Assembly: GCA_028280405.1 (NCBI GenBank) | Contig: JANQLW010000007.1 | Span: 1-48,938 of the forward strand | Reading direction: 5' to 3' | DNA length: 48,938 nucleotides | Source of the DNA: Bacteroidales bacterium | GTDB lineage: Bacteria > Bacteroidota > Bacteroidia > Bacteroidales > GCA-2711565 | Shown: piece by piece, positions 25,236-33,559 of the stretch | How positions within the stretch are numbered: the first letter of the stretch is position 1 | Layout: each line of letters begins with the position of its first letter | Notes under the pieces: generated by a model | The model's input: only the letters and a program-made list of their open reading frames with translations | What the model was told of the DNA's origin: nothing | Databases searched by the model: none | Made by a program: the position numbers and the translations under genes

Positions 25236-27620
25236 ATGGGGACCTATGGTACAGAGTTTTTTAAAATTGCCTGGAGAAGGCTCAGAAAAAATAGCTTACA
25301 CTTGCTCATTAACATTCTTGGTCTTGGGATCGGAATGTTTACAACATTGCTAATTACTTCCTACATCGCTTTTGAATTAAGTTATGACAAATTTAACTTG
25401 AATTATGACCAATTGTATAGAGTTGAAAGCCACTTAAGTTTACCCAATGGAACATCTGAAATTTCACCAGCGACACTTGGAGATATTGGTCCACTTATCC
25501 AGGAACAGATACCTGAAATAAAAAAATGTGTAAGGTTTATTAACAGAAACCATGATATCAGATATAAAGAAAACATATTCCGAATGGATAAATTTTATTG
25601 GGCAGATTCTACATTCTTTGACATATTTACTGTTAAAGCTATTGAAGGAAACCTAAAAACCGCTTTAAAAGAACCTCAAAGCCTGGTCTTTTCTGAAAGT
25701 TTCGCAAAAAAGATATTTGGTACTAATAATGCCCTAAATAAAACCGTTAAATTCGACAATAAGAATTATAAAGTAACAGCAATTGTCAAAGATTTTCCTC
25801 TGAATTCACATTTTAATTTTGAGGCATTAGGTTCCTTTTGTACAGTATGCACGGAACAGTATAATATTGTAGATAGAGATGGGTTTTCATTTTTTACTTA
25901 TTTAGTATGTACTAAAAATGCAGATATTCAAGCCATAGAGCAAAAGATCAATGAGATAACAAATCCCGTAGTTGAGAGAAAGCTTGGTCAATTCGGAGTA
26001 AAATCAAAATCGAAACTCAGGCCTATTACAAGTATTCATTTACAGTCTCATACTAAGTTTGAATTAGAAGCTAACGGAGATATAAAAAATATTTATATTT
26101 TTTCTGTCCTGGCTATTTTTATTATAATTATTGCTATCATAAACTTTATTAACCTGGCTACGGCAAATAGCGAAACAAGAGCGAAAGAGATTGGATTGAG
26201 AAAAGTTATGGGAGCATTTCGCCTTAATTTGTTTTACCAATTCATTTTTGAATCAATTTTAATCTCACTAATTTCATTCATAATTGCAATTGGACTTACA
26301 GAAATTTTTATTGAACCCTTTAGGAATTTAATGAATAGCCCTATAATATTACATTATAGAGAATCTCCTTTGATTTTCTTTTTCATTATTCTTGGAGTAG
26401 TTTTTATAGGTTTTATATCAGGTTCATATCCGGCACTCTATCTTTCAAAGTTCTTACCTGTCAAGGTACTTAAAGGGAGTAAATCATCAGGTAGTAAAAA
26501 TCTAATTCTCAGAAAAATATTAGTTGTATTTCAATTTACCATTACAATCTTCCTTTTAATCAATATTGCCTTACTTTATAAACAAACCAATTACATAAAA
26601 CACAAGGATTTAGGATTTAACAAAGACCATGTCCTAGTAGTATATAATTTTACAAATAAAATCCGCCATTCCTTCAAATCACTTAAAGCAGAACTTCTAA
26701 CAAATCCATCTATTCAATCCGTAACAGGCTCACAAAGTATACCTGGTAAATTCAGAAGCGTACAGACCGGACACAAAAAAGGAGATGATCCAAAGTCTGC
26801 TATTGTATTAAATGAAAACCGCATTTTACACGATTACATTAAAACTTATGACATAAAAATCATTGAAGGACGTGATTTTTCAGAAGAGTACAAGACCGAG
26901 AATAATAAAGTCATTCTCAATGAATCTGCTGTAAAGGCATTAGGCTACAATGAAAGTCCAATCGATAAAAAAGTATTTGTATTTAATAAGGAAGTAACTG
27001 TAATTGGAATAATGAAGGATTTTCATTTCAAATCATTGCATGAAAAGATTGCTCCATTAGCCTTTACAATGTATTCCAATTATATAAGTTACATTTCAAT
27101 GAAGCTTGACTCGGAAGATATTCCAAAAACCATAGAAGAAATTGAACAAATATTTTTAAAAGTGGATCCTAATAACACATTCCAATTTACATTCATGGAT
27201 CAACAGTTTGCAAGTATGTATCAAAAGGAAGAAAGATCCAATGATTTAATAAGCTGGGGAACGATATTAGCGATATTCATTTCTGTATTAGGTTTATTTG
27301 GATTAACATCTTTTATGACCCAACAACGAACACAAGAAATAGGCATTCGAAAAGTAATGGGAGCTTCTTCTTCAGAAATTATTGGTTTATTTATAAAAAA
27401 TCAAATAAAATGGCTTATCATCTCTGTTGTTATTGCATCACCATTAGCATATTTGAGTATGGAAAAATGGCTTAGTAATTTTGAATATCAAACAAATATT
27501 TCAGTCTGGATGTTTGTTTTTGGCAGCTTAACCGCTTTTATTATAGCCATTGTTACAGTTAGCCTGGTATCAATAAAAGCAGCTAATGCGAATCCGATAG
27601 ACTCATTAAAATATGAGTAA
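25236..27620 (+). CDS. ABC transporter permease, FtsX/MacB-like (two-module)
   Basis: This 794-residue inner-membrane permease has a duplicated MacB layout. TM1 lies at about 20-43, with a periplasmic MacB_PCD domain (about 60-270) and three FtsX-domain helices (about 285-310, 335-360, 380-405). A fourth helix follows near 430-450, then a second periplasmic domain and three more helices (about 685, 730, 765). The segments ETRAKEIGLRKVMGA and RTQEIGIRKVMGASSSEI mark the two FtsX repeats. Such proteins are abundant in Bacteroidota and couple an ABC ATPase to periplasmic events or export. No ATPase gene is adjacent, so the partner lies elsewhere. Confidence 0.9.
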   Translation: MGTYGTEFFKIAWRRLRKNSLHLLINILGLGIGMFTTLLITSYIAFELSYDKFNLNYDQLYRVESHLSLPNGTSEISPATLGDIGPLIQEQIPEIKKCVRFINRNHDIRYKENIFRMDKFYWADSTFFDIFTVKAIEGNLKTALKEPQSLVFSESFAKKIFGTNNALNKTVKFDNKNYKVTAIVKDFPLNSHFNFEALGSFCTVCTEQYNIVDRDGFSFFTYLVCTKNADIQAIEQKINEITNPVVERKLGQFGVKSKSKLRPITSIHLQSHTKFELEANGDIKNIYIFSVLAIFIIIIAIINFINLATANSETRAKEIGLRKVMGAFRLNLFYQFIFESILISLISFIIAIGLTEIFIEPFRNLMNSPIILHYRESPLIFFFIILGVVFIGFISGSYPALYLSKFLPVKVLKGSKSSGSKNLILRKILVVFQFTITIFLLINIALLYKQTNYIKHKDLGFNKDHVLVVYNFTNKIRHSFKSLKAELLTNPSIQSVTGSQSIPGKFRSVQTGHKKGDDPKSAIVLNENRILHDYIKTYDIKIIEGRDFSEEYKTENNKVILNESAVKALGYNESPIDKKVFVFNKEVTVIGIMKDFHFKSLHEKIAPLAFTMYSNYISYISMKLDSEDIPKTIEEIEQIFLKVDPNNTFQFTFMDQQFASMYQKEERSNDLISWGTILAIFISVLGLFGLTSFMTQQRTQEIGIRKVMGASSSEIIGLFIKNQIKWLIISVVIASPLAYLSMEKWLSNFEYQTNISVWMFVFGSLTAFIIAIVTVSLVSIKAANANPIDSLKYE

Positions 27621-27669
27621 ATGTTTTAAGTAATCTACTTTTGCAAAATAGATTTAAATCAATCCTTTA

Positions 27670-27714
27670 ATTAATCAACCTGTCAGGTTCTTTGAACCTG
27701 ACAGGTTGATTAAT
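27670..27714. repeat. Perfect 21-bp hairpin, second AACCTGTCAGGTT copy
   Basis: Arms 27670-27690 and 27694-27714 are perfect complements with loop TTT. The inner core matches the hairpin at 24796-24829, while the outer flanks (TTAATC/GATTAA) are extended. It lies 50 nt after the permease stop and may end that transcript, but there is no T-tract. Confidence 0.85.
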
Positions 27715-27750
27715 CTATGAAGAAAACCGGATTTTTTATTCATAGATTAC

Positions 27751-27840
27751 AAGTGTAATTATTACTCACTTAATTGCAACAAAAGTAAATTTTAAGTATA
27801 TTTACTCTCGTTCACAAAACAAGTGTAAAATTTACCCTCG
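27751..27840. promoter_or_regulatory. Three dyad operator-like sites in front of fic
   Basis: Three related sites are visible: AAGTGTAATTATTACTCACTT (27751-27771, shown here as two halves AAGTGTAAT and ATTACTCACTT), AAGTATATTTACTCTCG (27794-27810) and AAGTGTAAAATTTACCCTCG (27821-27840). Each combines a GTGTAA-like half with a TTAC-C-C half in dyad orientation. Sites 2 and 3 also share the flank TTTACyCTCGTTCACAA with 30-bp spacing. Site 2 overlaps the predicted -7 element, site 1 lies just upstream of -33, and site 3 is in the leader. Confidence 0.55.
27774..27804 (+). promoter_or_regulatory. Putative fic promoter
   Basis: TTG at 27774-27776 and TATATTTA at 27797-27804 are separated by 20 nt. 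The -7 match to TAnnTTTG fails only at the last base. The start would fall near 27811, giving a leader of about 38 nt before the ATG at 27849. Confidence 0.5.
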
Positions 27841-27848
27841 TTCACAAC

Positions 27849-28931
27849 ATGACAAATTTCAATAAAAAAGAACCTTATAATGATTTACCTGCTCTTCCTC
27901 CAGCAGTAAATCTTGAAACAAAAAAAACACTTAATAAAGTAATTTCTTCGAGTAGAGCATTAGCTCAATTAGATGGTGCAATTAGTAATTTACCTAACCC
28001 AAGCCTATTTTTAGACTCTATACATTTACTAGAGGCCAGAGCAAGTTCAGAAATTGAGAATATAATTACTACAAATGATGAACTATACAAGTCAATTGTA
28101 GCAGATAAAATAAATGAAGACCCAGCTACCAAAGAAGTGATAAGCTATAAGAAAGCATTATGGTCAGGCTTGGAGAACTTAAAGAACAAACCATTTATTA
28201 CTACTAATCAGTGTATTGAAATTGTACAATGCATTAAACAAAACACTTCAGGAATAAGAAAAACTCCAGGGACAAAACTTACAAATCATAGACAAGAAGT
28301 AATATATACACCTCCCTGCTGCGAAGACATTATCAGAAAAAAATTAAAAGACTTAGAAAACTTCATAAATGGAGAATCGAAGTTAGACCCACTTATTAAA
28401 ATGGCATTAATGCATTATCAATTTGAAGCCATTCACCCTTTCTATGATGGAAATGGAAGGACTGGAAGGATTTTATTACTTCTATATTTAAAAAAAGAAA
28501 AACTATTAAACACTCCTGCGATATTTCTTAGTGAATATATTATTAACAACAGAACCGAATACTATAGAAAATTAAGAAATGTAACTGAAAAAAACAGTTG
28601 GGAAGATTGGGTTTTATTTATGTTGGATATGATTGAAGTAACAGCAACCAAAGGTTTAGAAAAGTTGGATAAAATAATTAAATTGATGAATTCCTTCGCT
28701 GAAGAAGTAAAGTCTACGCTGCCAAAAGTATACTCAAAAGAACTAATTGAAATTTTATTTAGACTACCTTATACGAAAAGAAAATATCTTATTGATGCTA
28801 AGTTAGGAACTCTAAAAACTGTAGGTAATTATTTAATAGAACTTGAGCTATCGGGATTTTTAAAATCTACTAAAGTAGGAAAGGAAAAACTATATCTCAA
28901 CTATAGGTTAATGGAAGTTTTAGAACAATAA
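27849..28931 (+). CDS. Fic family AMPylase with N-terminal inhibitory motif and C-terminal winged helix
   Basis: This 360-residue Fic enzyme is expected to transfer AMP (or another nucleotide monophosphate) from a nucleotide to hydroxyl side chains of target proteins. The active-site motif HPFYDGNGRTGR starts at His196 and is complete. A Fic_N-type N-terminal domain carries the class II inhibitory motif (S/T)xxxE(G/N): Ser66, Glu70 and Asn71 in ASSEIEN, so activity should be autoinhibited. The last 70 residues (SKELIEILFRLPYTKRKYLID, then TVGNYLIELELSGFL) look like a winged helix-turn-helix, suggesting DNA binding and possibly autoregulation through the upstream dyads. No antitoxin gene precedes it. 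Confidence 0.92.
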   Translation: MTNFNKKEPYNDLPALPPAVNLETKKTLNKVISSSRALAQLDGAISNLPNPSLFLDSIHLLEARASSEIENIITTNDELYKSIVADKINEDPATKEVISYKKALWSGLENLKNKPFITTNQCIEIVQCIKQNTSGIRKTPGTKLTNHRQEVIYTPPCCEDIIRKKLKDLENFINGESKLDPLIKMALMHYQFEAIHPFYDGNGRTGRILLLLYLKKEKLLNTPAIFLSEYIINNRTEYYRKLRNVTEKNSWEDWVLFMLDMIEVTATKGLEKLDKIIKLMNSFAEEVKSTLPKVYSKELIEILFRLPYTKRKYLIDAKLGTLKTVGNYLIELELSGFLKSTKVGKEKLYLNYRLMEVLEQ

Positions 28932-28981
28932 ATTATTACTTGTTGAATACATGCTCCCCAAGTACTGATGTAATTAAACAT

Positions 28982-28989
28982 TAACTTTG
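28982..28989 (+). promoter_or_regulatory. -7 element (TAACTTTG) directly before a small gene
   Basis: TAACTTTG matches TAnnTTTG and ends only 4 nt before the ATG at 28994. If used, transcription would begin at or inside the start codon, giving a leaderless mRNA. I see no -33 TTG at the usual distance. Confidence 0.4.
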
Positions 28990-28993
28990 CTTT

Positions 28994-29167
28994 ATGAAAA
29001 CTTCGAAAAATAAAAAAGATAAAGATTCTCGCAACATTGCATTTGAAATGTTTGAAAAATATTTTCTTAAACAAAGAGAAGACCAAGAAAGAGAAAAACA
29101 AGTTCTTCTGGATGTGTTTAATATTCATGTAGGAGATAAAGAAATCGTTTTAGAAAATTCAAAATAG
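28994..29167 (+). CDS. Small charged protein of unknown function (57 aa)
   Basis: A short open frame encodes 57 residues beginning MKTSKNKKDKDSRN and ending EIVLENSK. It is very rich in Lys, Asp and Glu, with a central amphipathic helix (about 14-42: FEMFEKYFLKQREDQEREKQ). It has no membrane segment or recognised domain. Support comes from the sensible amino-acid composition, a Bacteroidota -7 element just upstream and a strong terminator 22 nt downstream. I do not recognise the family. It could be a partner of the preceding fic gene, but the 62-nt gap and separate promoter argue for independence. Confidence 0.5.
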   Translation: MKTSKNKKDKDSRNIAFEMFEKYFLKQREDQEREKQVLLDVFNIHVGDKEIVLENSK

Positions 29168-29188
29168 AAAACCAAACTCCATAAAAAC

Positions 29189-29224
29189 AAAAAAGACTTA
29201 TTAGAATTCTAATAAGTCTTTTTT
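29189..29224. terminator. Bidirectional terminator (36-nt perfect palindrome)
   Basis: AAAAAAGACTTATTAG, loop AATT, and the full complement CTAATAAGTCTTTTTT form a perfect hairpin with A-runs on one side and T-runs on the other. It lies between the small plus-strand gene and the convergent rnfA, and has the form of a terminator for both strands. Confidence 0.9.
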
Positions 29225-29243
29225 ATTATAACAATATTTTTTT

Positions 29244-29816
29244 CTATACCAATCCCGAGAATCCTAAAAAAGCCATTGCCAAAATACCGGCAACAACCAA
29301 TGCAATAGGAACACCTTTCATTCCTTTAGGAACTCGCATTAGATCTAAATGCTCACGTAAACCGGCAAACAAGATCATTGCCAAAGCAAAACCAATCGCA
29401 TTTGCAATCGCCCAAACGACACTTTCCATTAAGTTGAAGCTTTTAGAATGCGCCTGAATCGCAACCCCTAATACAGCACAGTTTGTTGTGATAAGAGGAA
29501 GGAAAATACCTAATGCCTGGTACAAAGGAGGACTGATCTTCTTTAAAATTAACTCTACCATTTGTACCAAAGATGCAATTACCAAAATAAAGAAAATGGT
29601 TTGCAGGAATGTAATTTTAAATGGTACAAGGATGTATGTTTGAATCAACCATGTAACAATAGTTGCAATGGTCATTACAAATAATACAGCTCCGCTCATC
29701 CCTATAGAAGTGCTTACCTTACCGGAAACACCCATAAAAGGACAAATACCTAAGAACTGGGCTAAAACAATATTACTTACAAATATTGCACTGATTATAA
29801 TTACAAAATATTCCAT
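29244..29816 (-). CDS. rnfA: Rnf complex subunit RnfA
   Basis: This is an integral membrane subunit of the ion-translocating ferredoxin:NAD+ oxidoreductase, 190 residues with six hydrophobic helices. Typical family segments are VLAQFLGICPFMGVS (about 17-31), where the Cys is a ligand of the membrane iron-sulfur centre shared with RnfE, and LPLITTNCAVLGVAI (about 104-118), which carries the second conserved Cys. RnfA and RnfE are inverted-topology homologues. It is the last gene of the rnfBCDGEA set, 11 nt after rnfE, and is followed by a terminator. Confidence 0.95.
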   Translation of the reverse strand: MEYFVIIISAIFVSNIVLAQFLGICPFMGVSGKVSTSIGMSGAVLFVMTIATIVTWLIQTYILVPFKITFLQTIFFILVIASLVQMVELILKKISPPLYQALGIFLPLITTNCAVLGVAIQAHSKSFNLMESVVWAIANAIGFALAMILFAGLREHLDLMRVPKGMKGVPIALVVAGILAMAFLGFSGLV

Positions 29817-29827
29817 ATCTCAAATAT

Positions 29828-30412
29828 TTAAGCTGTTTTTCTAATTCTGTTAATTAAAGCAATTAAATATCCCAACGCAATGAATGCACCCGGAGAAAGG
29901 ATAAAGATCAATATTGCATCACCTTCAACGAATTTCCATCCGAAAATCGATCCGTTTCCAAACATCTCACGAACTCCACCTAATAAAGTAAGTGCAAATG
30001 TGAAGCCTAATCCCATTCCGCTTCCATCAATTACCGATGATAATAAATTTTGCTTGGAAGCAAAACCTTCGGCACGGCCCAGTACAAGACAGTTCACTAC
30101 AATAAGAGGGATAAATAATCCTAGTGAGTCAAACAAAGCAGGCACATAAGCTTGCATACTTAGCTCAACGATAGTTACGAAAGAAGCAATAACTACAATA
30201 AAAGTAGGAATACGAACTTTATCAGGAATTTGCTTCTTTACGATTGCAACAACCGTATTTGAACAAACAAGTACGAATGTAGTTGCCAATCCCATCCCCA
30301 AACCATTAAAGGCCGAACTGGTTACCCCTAATACAGGACATAAACCCAATAATAAAACAAATACAGGGTTATCTTTAATAAATCCTTTTGTGAAATTTTG
30401 CAATTGATTCAT
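29828..30412 (-). CDS. rnfE: Rnf complex subunit RnfE
   Basis: This 194-residue membrane subunit is homologous to RnfA. It shows [24 protein letters not shown] (about 18-41) and [18 protein letters not shown] (about 100-117), each with the conserved Cys in the first half of the motif, and about six transmembrane helices. With RnfA it forms the membrane core through which electrons and Na+ or H+ are coupled. Its start codon overlaps the rnfG stop by one base (position 30412), indicating translational coupling. Confidence 0.95.
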   Translation of the reverse strand: MNQLQNFTKGFIKDNPVFVLLLGLCPVLGVTSSAFNGLGMGLATTFVLVCSNTVVAIVKKQIPDKVRIPTFIVVIASFVTIVELSMQAYVPALFDSLGLFIPLIVVNCLVLGRAEGFASKQNLLSSVIDGSGMGLGFTFALTLLGGVREMFGNGSIFGWKFVEGDAILIFILSPGAFIALGYLIALINRIRKTA

Positions 30413-30987
30413 TATTTGTTCCCTCCTTCTTTTTTAAGTACATTATATGCTTTCGTAACTGCTTCACAGAATGCGCGTGCACTAATAGTAGCTGCTGTAA
30501 TTGCATCTACATCTCCTCCATCCTTCTTAACAATTAACTTAAAGGATTCCGGATCTTTACCTTCAAATTGAGAAGCAAATTTAGGCTCACCCATTTTTGT
30601 TCCCAGCCCCGGAGTTTCTTTATGACTAATCAGAGACGTTTTGGTAATTTTTCCATCTAAAGAAAAACCAACCATAATCTTTATAGGTGTAGGATCATAT
30701 CCATTTGTTGAACTGGATTCAATAGCATAACCAACAATTTCTCCATTTAATAAACATTTGTTAACACTTAATGAATCCGTTGAACCAACTGCTAATACTT
30801 TATAAGTTTCTACTGTATCAAAATTAGGAATTACAGCTTTTAATGCAGCTTCTGTCTTTGCTTTCTTAGCCAAAGCGATTGGCTCTTTTGTTGCAGTATA
30901 AACACCTCCTAGTGCCAGTGCTGCAACCATAGTTACAATAAACAATGTAACTACCATATTTATGAATGAAGATTCTTTTTTCGCCAT
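30412..30987 (-). CDS. rnfG: Rnf complex subunit RnfG, FMN-binding
   Basis: This 191-residue subunit has one N-terminal membrane helix (about 10-28) and a periplasmic FMN-binding domain. The covalent FMN attachment site lies in [13 protein letters not shown] (about 156-168), where Thr of TAATIS corresponds to the phosphoester-linked Thr. [21 protein letters not shown] (about 124-144) is the typical flavin-pocket segment. It receives electrons within the Rnf chain. A 158-nt non-coding gap separates it from rnfD, longer than the other spacings in the operon. Confidence 0.94.
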   Translation of the reverse strand: MAKKESSFINMVVTLFIVTMVAALALGGVYTATKEPIALAKKAKTEAALKAVIPNFDTVETYKVLAVGSTDSLSVNKCLLNGEIVGYAIESSSTNGYDPTPIKIMVGFSLDGKITKTSLISHKETPGLGTKMGEPKFASQFEGKDPESFKLIVKKDGGDVDAITAATISARAFCEAVTKAYNVLKKEGGNK

Positions 30988-31145
30988 CCTTTTTATAAGT
31001 ATTATTTAATATTTCCTATTGACTATTATAATTCATTTTATCCTCAGCTAACAGTTCTGCGTTGCTGTCTTTCTTGATGCAACAAAAACTCTTGTAAGCT
31101 CATTGGATTCTGTTATCAATATTTTTATTTTATCAAATTATCAAT

Positions 31146-32180
31146 CTATTTAGCTATTTCGCCGAAGCGTTTTGGTTTAAGTCCGCTGTTGATCAAAGGC
31201 ACAAATGCATTCATAATCAGAATTGCAAATGATGCTCCTTCAGGATATGCACCCCAAACACGAATGACAACAGTTAATACCCCACAACCTAATCCAAAGA
31301 TTAATTGTCCCTTTCTCGACATTGGAGATGAAACCATATCGGTTGCCATAAAGAAAACACCCAACATTAAACCACCTGTTATTAAATGAAATCCAGGATT
31401 CACATACATCTCAGGATCAATTAACCAAAGGATTCCTGTCATAGCTACAACTGAACCGATATATGTTACAGGAATTTCCCAGGTAATGATCTTTCTGAAT
31501 AACATATAAATACCACCAAGTATCAATGCAATAGCAGAAACCTCACCAAGAGAACCTCCCATATTACCTAGTAACTGATCCATATAGTCAGGAAGTCTGT
31601 AGATTACTTCTTGTCCATCAACAATCATTTTAGTTCCATTTTCCATAATATCTTCAACTGTACGCCCTCCTTTCAACTCTTCTTTAAGGTGACCTAAAGG
31701 AGTTGGGCCTGTAATGGCATCAGCAATACCATCAAATAATACACTTGGCTTTGGCCAACTTGTCATTTGTACAGGAAAAGATAAAAGCAAGAATACACGG
31801 CCTACTAATGCAGGATTAAATGGATTCTTACCTAAACCACCGAATGACATTTTTGCAATACCAATGGAAACCAAGGCTCCGATAATAATAATCCAGATTG
31901 GCAAATTACTTGGAACATTGAAAGCTAATAAAATACCGGTTACAATCGCAGAACCATCACCAATAGTTGAAGGCCCTTTGATAAGATACTTTTGAATCAG
32001 CCATTCAAAGAATACACATGCCAATACAGAAATTAAGGTTACTTTGATTGCTCCCAATCCAAAGAAATAAATGGAAACAAGCAATGCCGGGATCATGGCA
32101 TAAATAACGCCATACATAATTTTTCTGGTTGAATTATCTCCATGAACATGAGGAGATCCCGATACTGTCAGTAAATTCAT
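31146..32180 (-). CDS. rnfD: Rnf complex subunit RnfD, FMN-binding membrane protein
   Basis: This is a polytopic membrane subunit of 344 residues with about eight to ten helices. Family marks are SPHVHGDNSTRKIMYGVI near the N-terminus and FGGLGKNPFNPALVGRVFLL (about 114-133). AITGPTPLG (about 155-163) is the expected covalent FMN-threonine site. DMVSSPMSRKGQLIFGLGCG near the C-terminus is also conserved. It resembles NqrB. It starts 3 nt after the rnfC stop. Confidence 0.95.
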   Translation of the reverse strand: MNLLTVSGSPHVHGDNSTRKIMYGVIYAMIPALLVSIYFFGLGAIKVTLISVLACVFFEWLIQKYLIKGPSTIGDGSAIVTGILLAFNVPSNLPIWIIIIGALVSIGIAKMSFGGLGKNPFNPALVGRVFLLLSFPVQMTSWPKPSVLFDGIADAITGPTPLGHLKEELKGGRTVEDIMENGTKMIVDGQEVIYRLPDYMDQLLGNMGGSLGEVSAIALILGGIYMLFRKIITWEIPVTYIGSVVAMTGILWLIDPEMYVNPGFHLITGGLMLGVFFMATDMVSSPMSRKGQLIFGLGCGVLTVVIRVWGAYPEGASFAILIMNAFVPLINSGLKPKRFGEIAK

Positions 32181-32183
32181 ATT

Positions 32184-33515
32184 TTATTTTTTACTTCTGT
32201 TTCTAATGATTTGACCTACTTTAAATTTTCCTAAACGAATGTAATCCAATAGTGGGCGGGCAGCCGGACAAGTATATTGGCATGAGCCGCATTCAATACA
32301 ATCCATCGCTCTTTCATTCTCAACATTTTCAAACATTTCATTTTCGGCATATTGTGCAATTAATATTGGTTCCAGTCCCATTGGACAAACTGTTATACAT
32401 TTTGCACAACGAATACAATTGGTTGGTTCAACACGCCTTGCTTCTTCTTCCTTAAATAAAAGAATCCCTGAGGTACCTTTAACAACCGGCACATCAACAG
32501 CATTCAGTGCTTTACCCATCATTGGGCCACCACTGACTACTTTTGCAGTATCTTCTGGTAAACCACCGGCTTTTTCAATAAGCTCATTAACCGATGTTCC
32601 AATACGAACCATGTAGTTACCTGGTTGTTTTAAACTCTTACCCGTAATTGTAACAACTCTCTCAATTAAAGGTTTGTTTTTTTGAACCGCTTCGTAAACA
32701 GCAAAGGCAGTACCTACATTATTTACAACCGCACCAACTTCAATAGGTAATTTCCCGGATGGAACCTGACGGCCCAGGCAAGCATCGATTAACTGCTTTT
32801 CACCACCTTGTGGATACTGAACTTTTAATGCTTCTATGCTAATGCCAGAATATTTTGCACATAAGTTTTTCAGATGTGCAATTGCATCCGGTTTATTATT
32901 TTCTACTCCAATAATAGCTTTATCAACCTCAAGTCCTTTCATAAGGATTTGAATACCAATCATCATTTCATCCGCTTTTTCAAGCATCAAACGATGGTCA
33001 GCAGTTAAGTATGGTTCACATTCAACCCCATTAATGATTAAGATTTCAGCTTTCTTGCCATCAGGGATCATTAATTTCACATGCGAAGGGAAAGTAGCAC
33101 CACCAAGTCCAACGATACCCATTTCATGAATTCGCTTAATGATATCTTCTTTGGAAAGATTAATATCTGTTTTTAATTCTTCTGAGCGATCAATGCTCTC
33201 ATCCCATTCATCACCATTAACAGTAATGATCACAGCAGGCCTTCTATATCCGCTTTGATCCATTATTTCATCCACTTTCAATACTTTACCGGATACTGAA
33301 GAGTGAATATTAGAAGAAATAAAAGCTTCGCCTTTAGCAATTACCTGACCGACTTTTACCTCATCACCTTTTTTAACGACTGCTTTGGATGGCGCACCCA
33401 AACTTTGTGCAATCGGTATTGCCACCTGTTTTGGGAGTTCCAATACTTCGATGGCCTGATCCGCAGAAAATTTATTTTCTGCCGGATGAACGCCGCCTAT
33501 TTTAAATGTTTTCAA
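32184..33515 (-). CDS. rnfC: Rnf complex subunit RnfC, NADH/FMN/FeS subunit
   Basis: This cytosolic subunit of 443 residues carries the NAD(H)-binding and FMN site related to NuoF and Nqr subunits. It shows GIVGLGGATFPSHVK (about 132-146), INGVECEPYLTADHRLM (about 160-176) and GPMMG (about 331-335). Two ferredoxin-like 4Fe-4S motifs follow, CIRCAKCITVCP (about 369-380) and CIECGSCQYTCP (about 408-419). It passes electrons between NAD and the membrane module. It is separated from rnfB by 44 nt. Confidence 0.96.
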   Translation of the reverse strand: MKTFKIGGVHPAENKFSADQAIEVLELPKQVAIPIAQSLGAPSKAVVKKGDEVKVGQVIAKGEAFISSNIHSSVSGKVLKVDEIMDQSGYRRPAVIITVNGDEWDESIDRSEELKTDINLSKEDIIKRIHEMGIVGLGGATFPSHVKLMIPDGKKAEILIINGVECEPYLTADHRLMLEKADEMMIGIQILMKGLEVDKAIIGVENNKPDAIAHLKNLCAKYSGISIEALKVQYPQGGEKQLIDACLGRQVPSGKLPIEVGAVVNNVGTAFAVYEAVQKNKPLIERVVTITGKSLKQPGNYMVRIGTSVNELIEKAGGLPEDTAKVVSGGPMMGKALNAVDVPVVKGTSGILLFKEEEARRVEPTNCIRCAKCITVCPMGLEPILIAQYAENEMFENVENERAMDCIECGSCQYTCPAARPLLDYIRLGKFKVGQIIRNRSKK

Positions 33516-33559
33516 ATTCTTATCCTCCTGAATTTATATTACGATGAGAATATCCTGAA

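Noticed and set aside
24796..27714. CRISPR-like array made of AACCTGACAGGTT hairpins
   Set aside because: Only two copies exist, 2.9 kb apart with genes between them, and no cas genes are present.
27670..27848. Toxin-antitoxin pair with fic
   Set aside because: No small antitoxin frame precedes fic; the inhibitory motif is within the Fic protein itself (Ser66, Glu70, Asn71).
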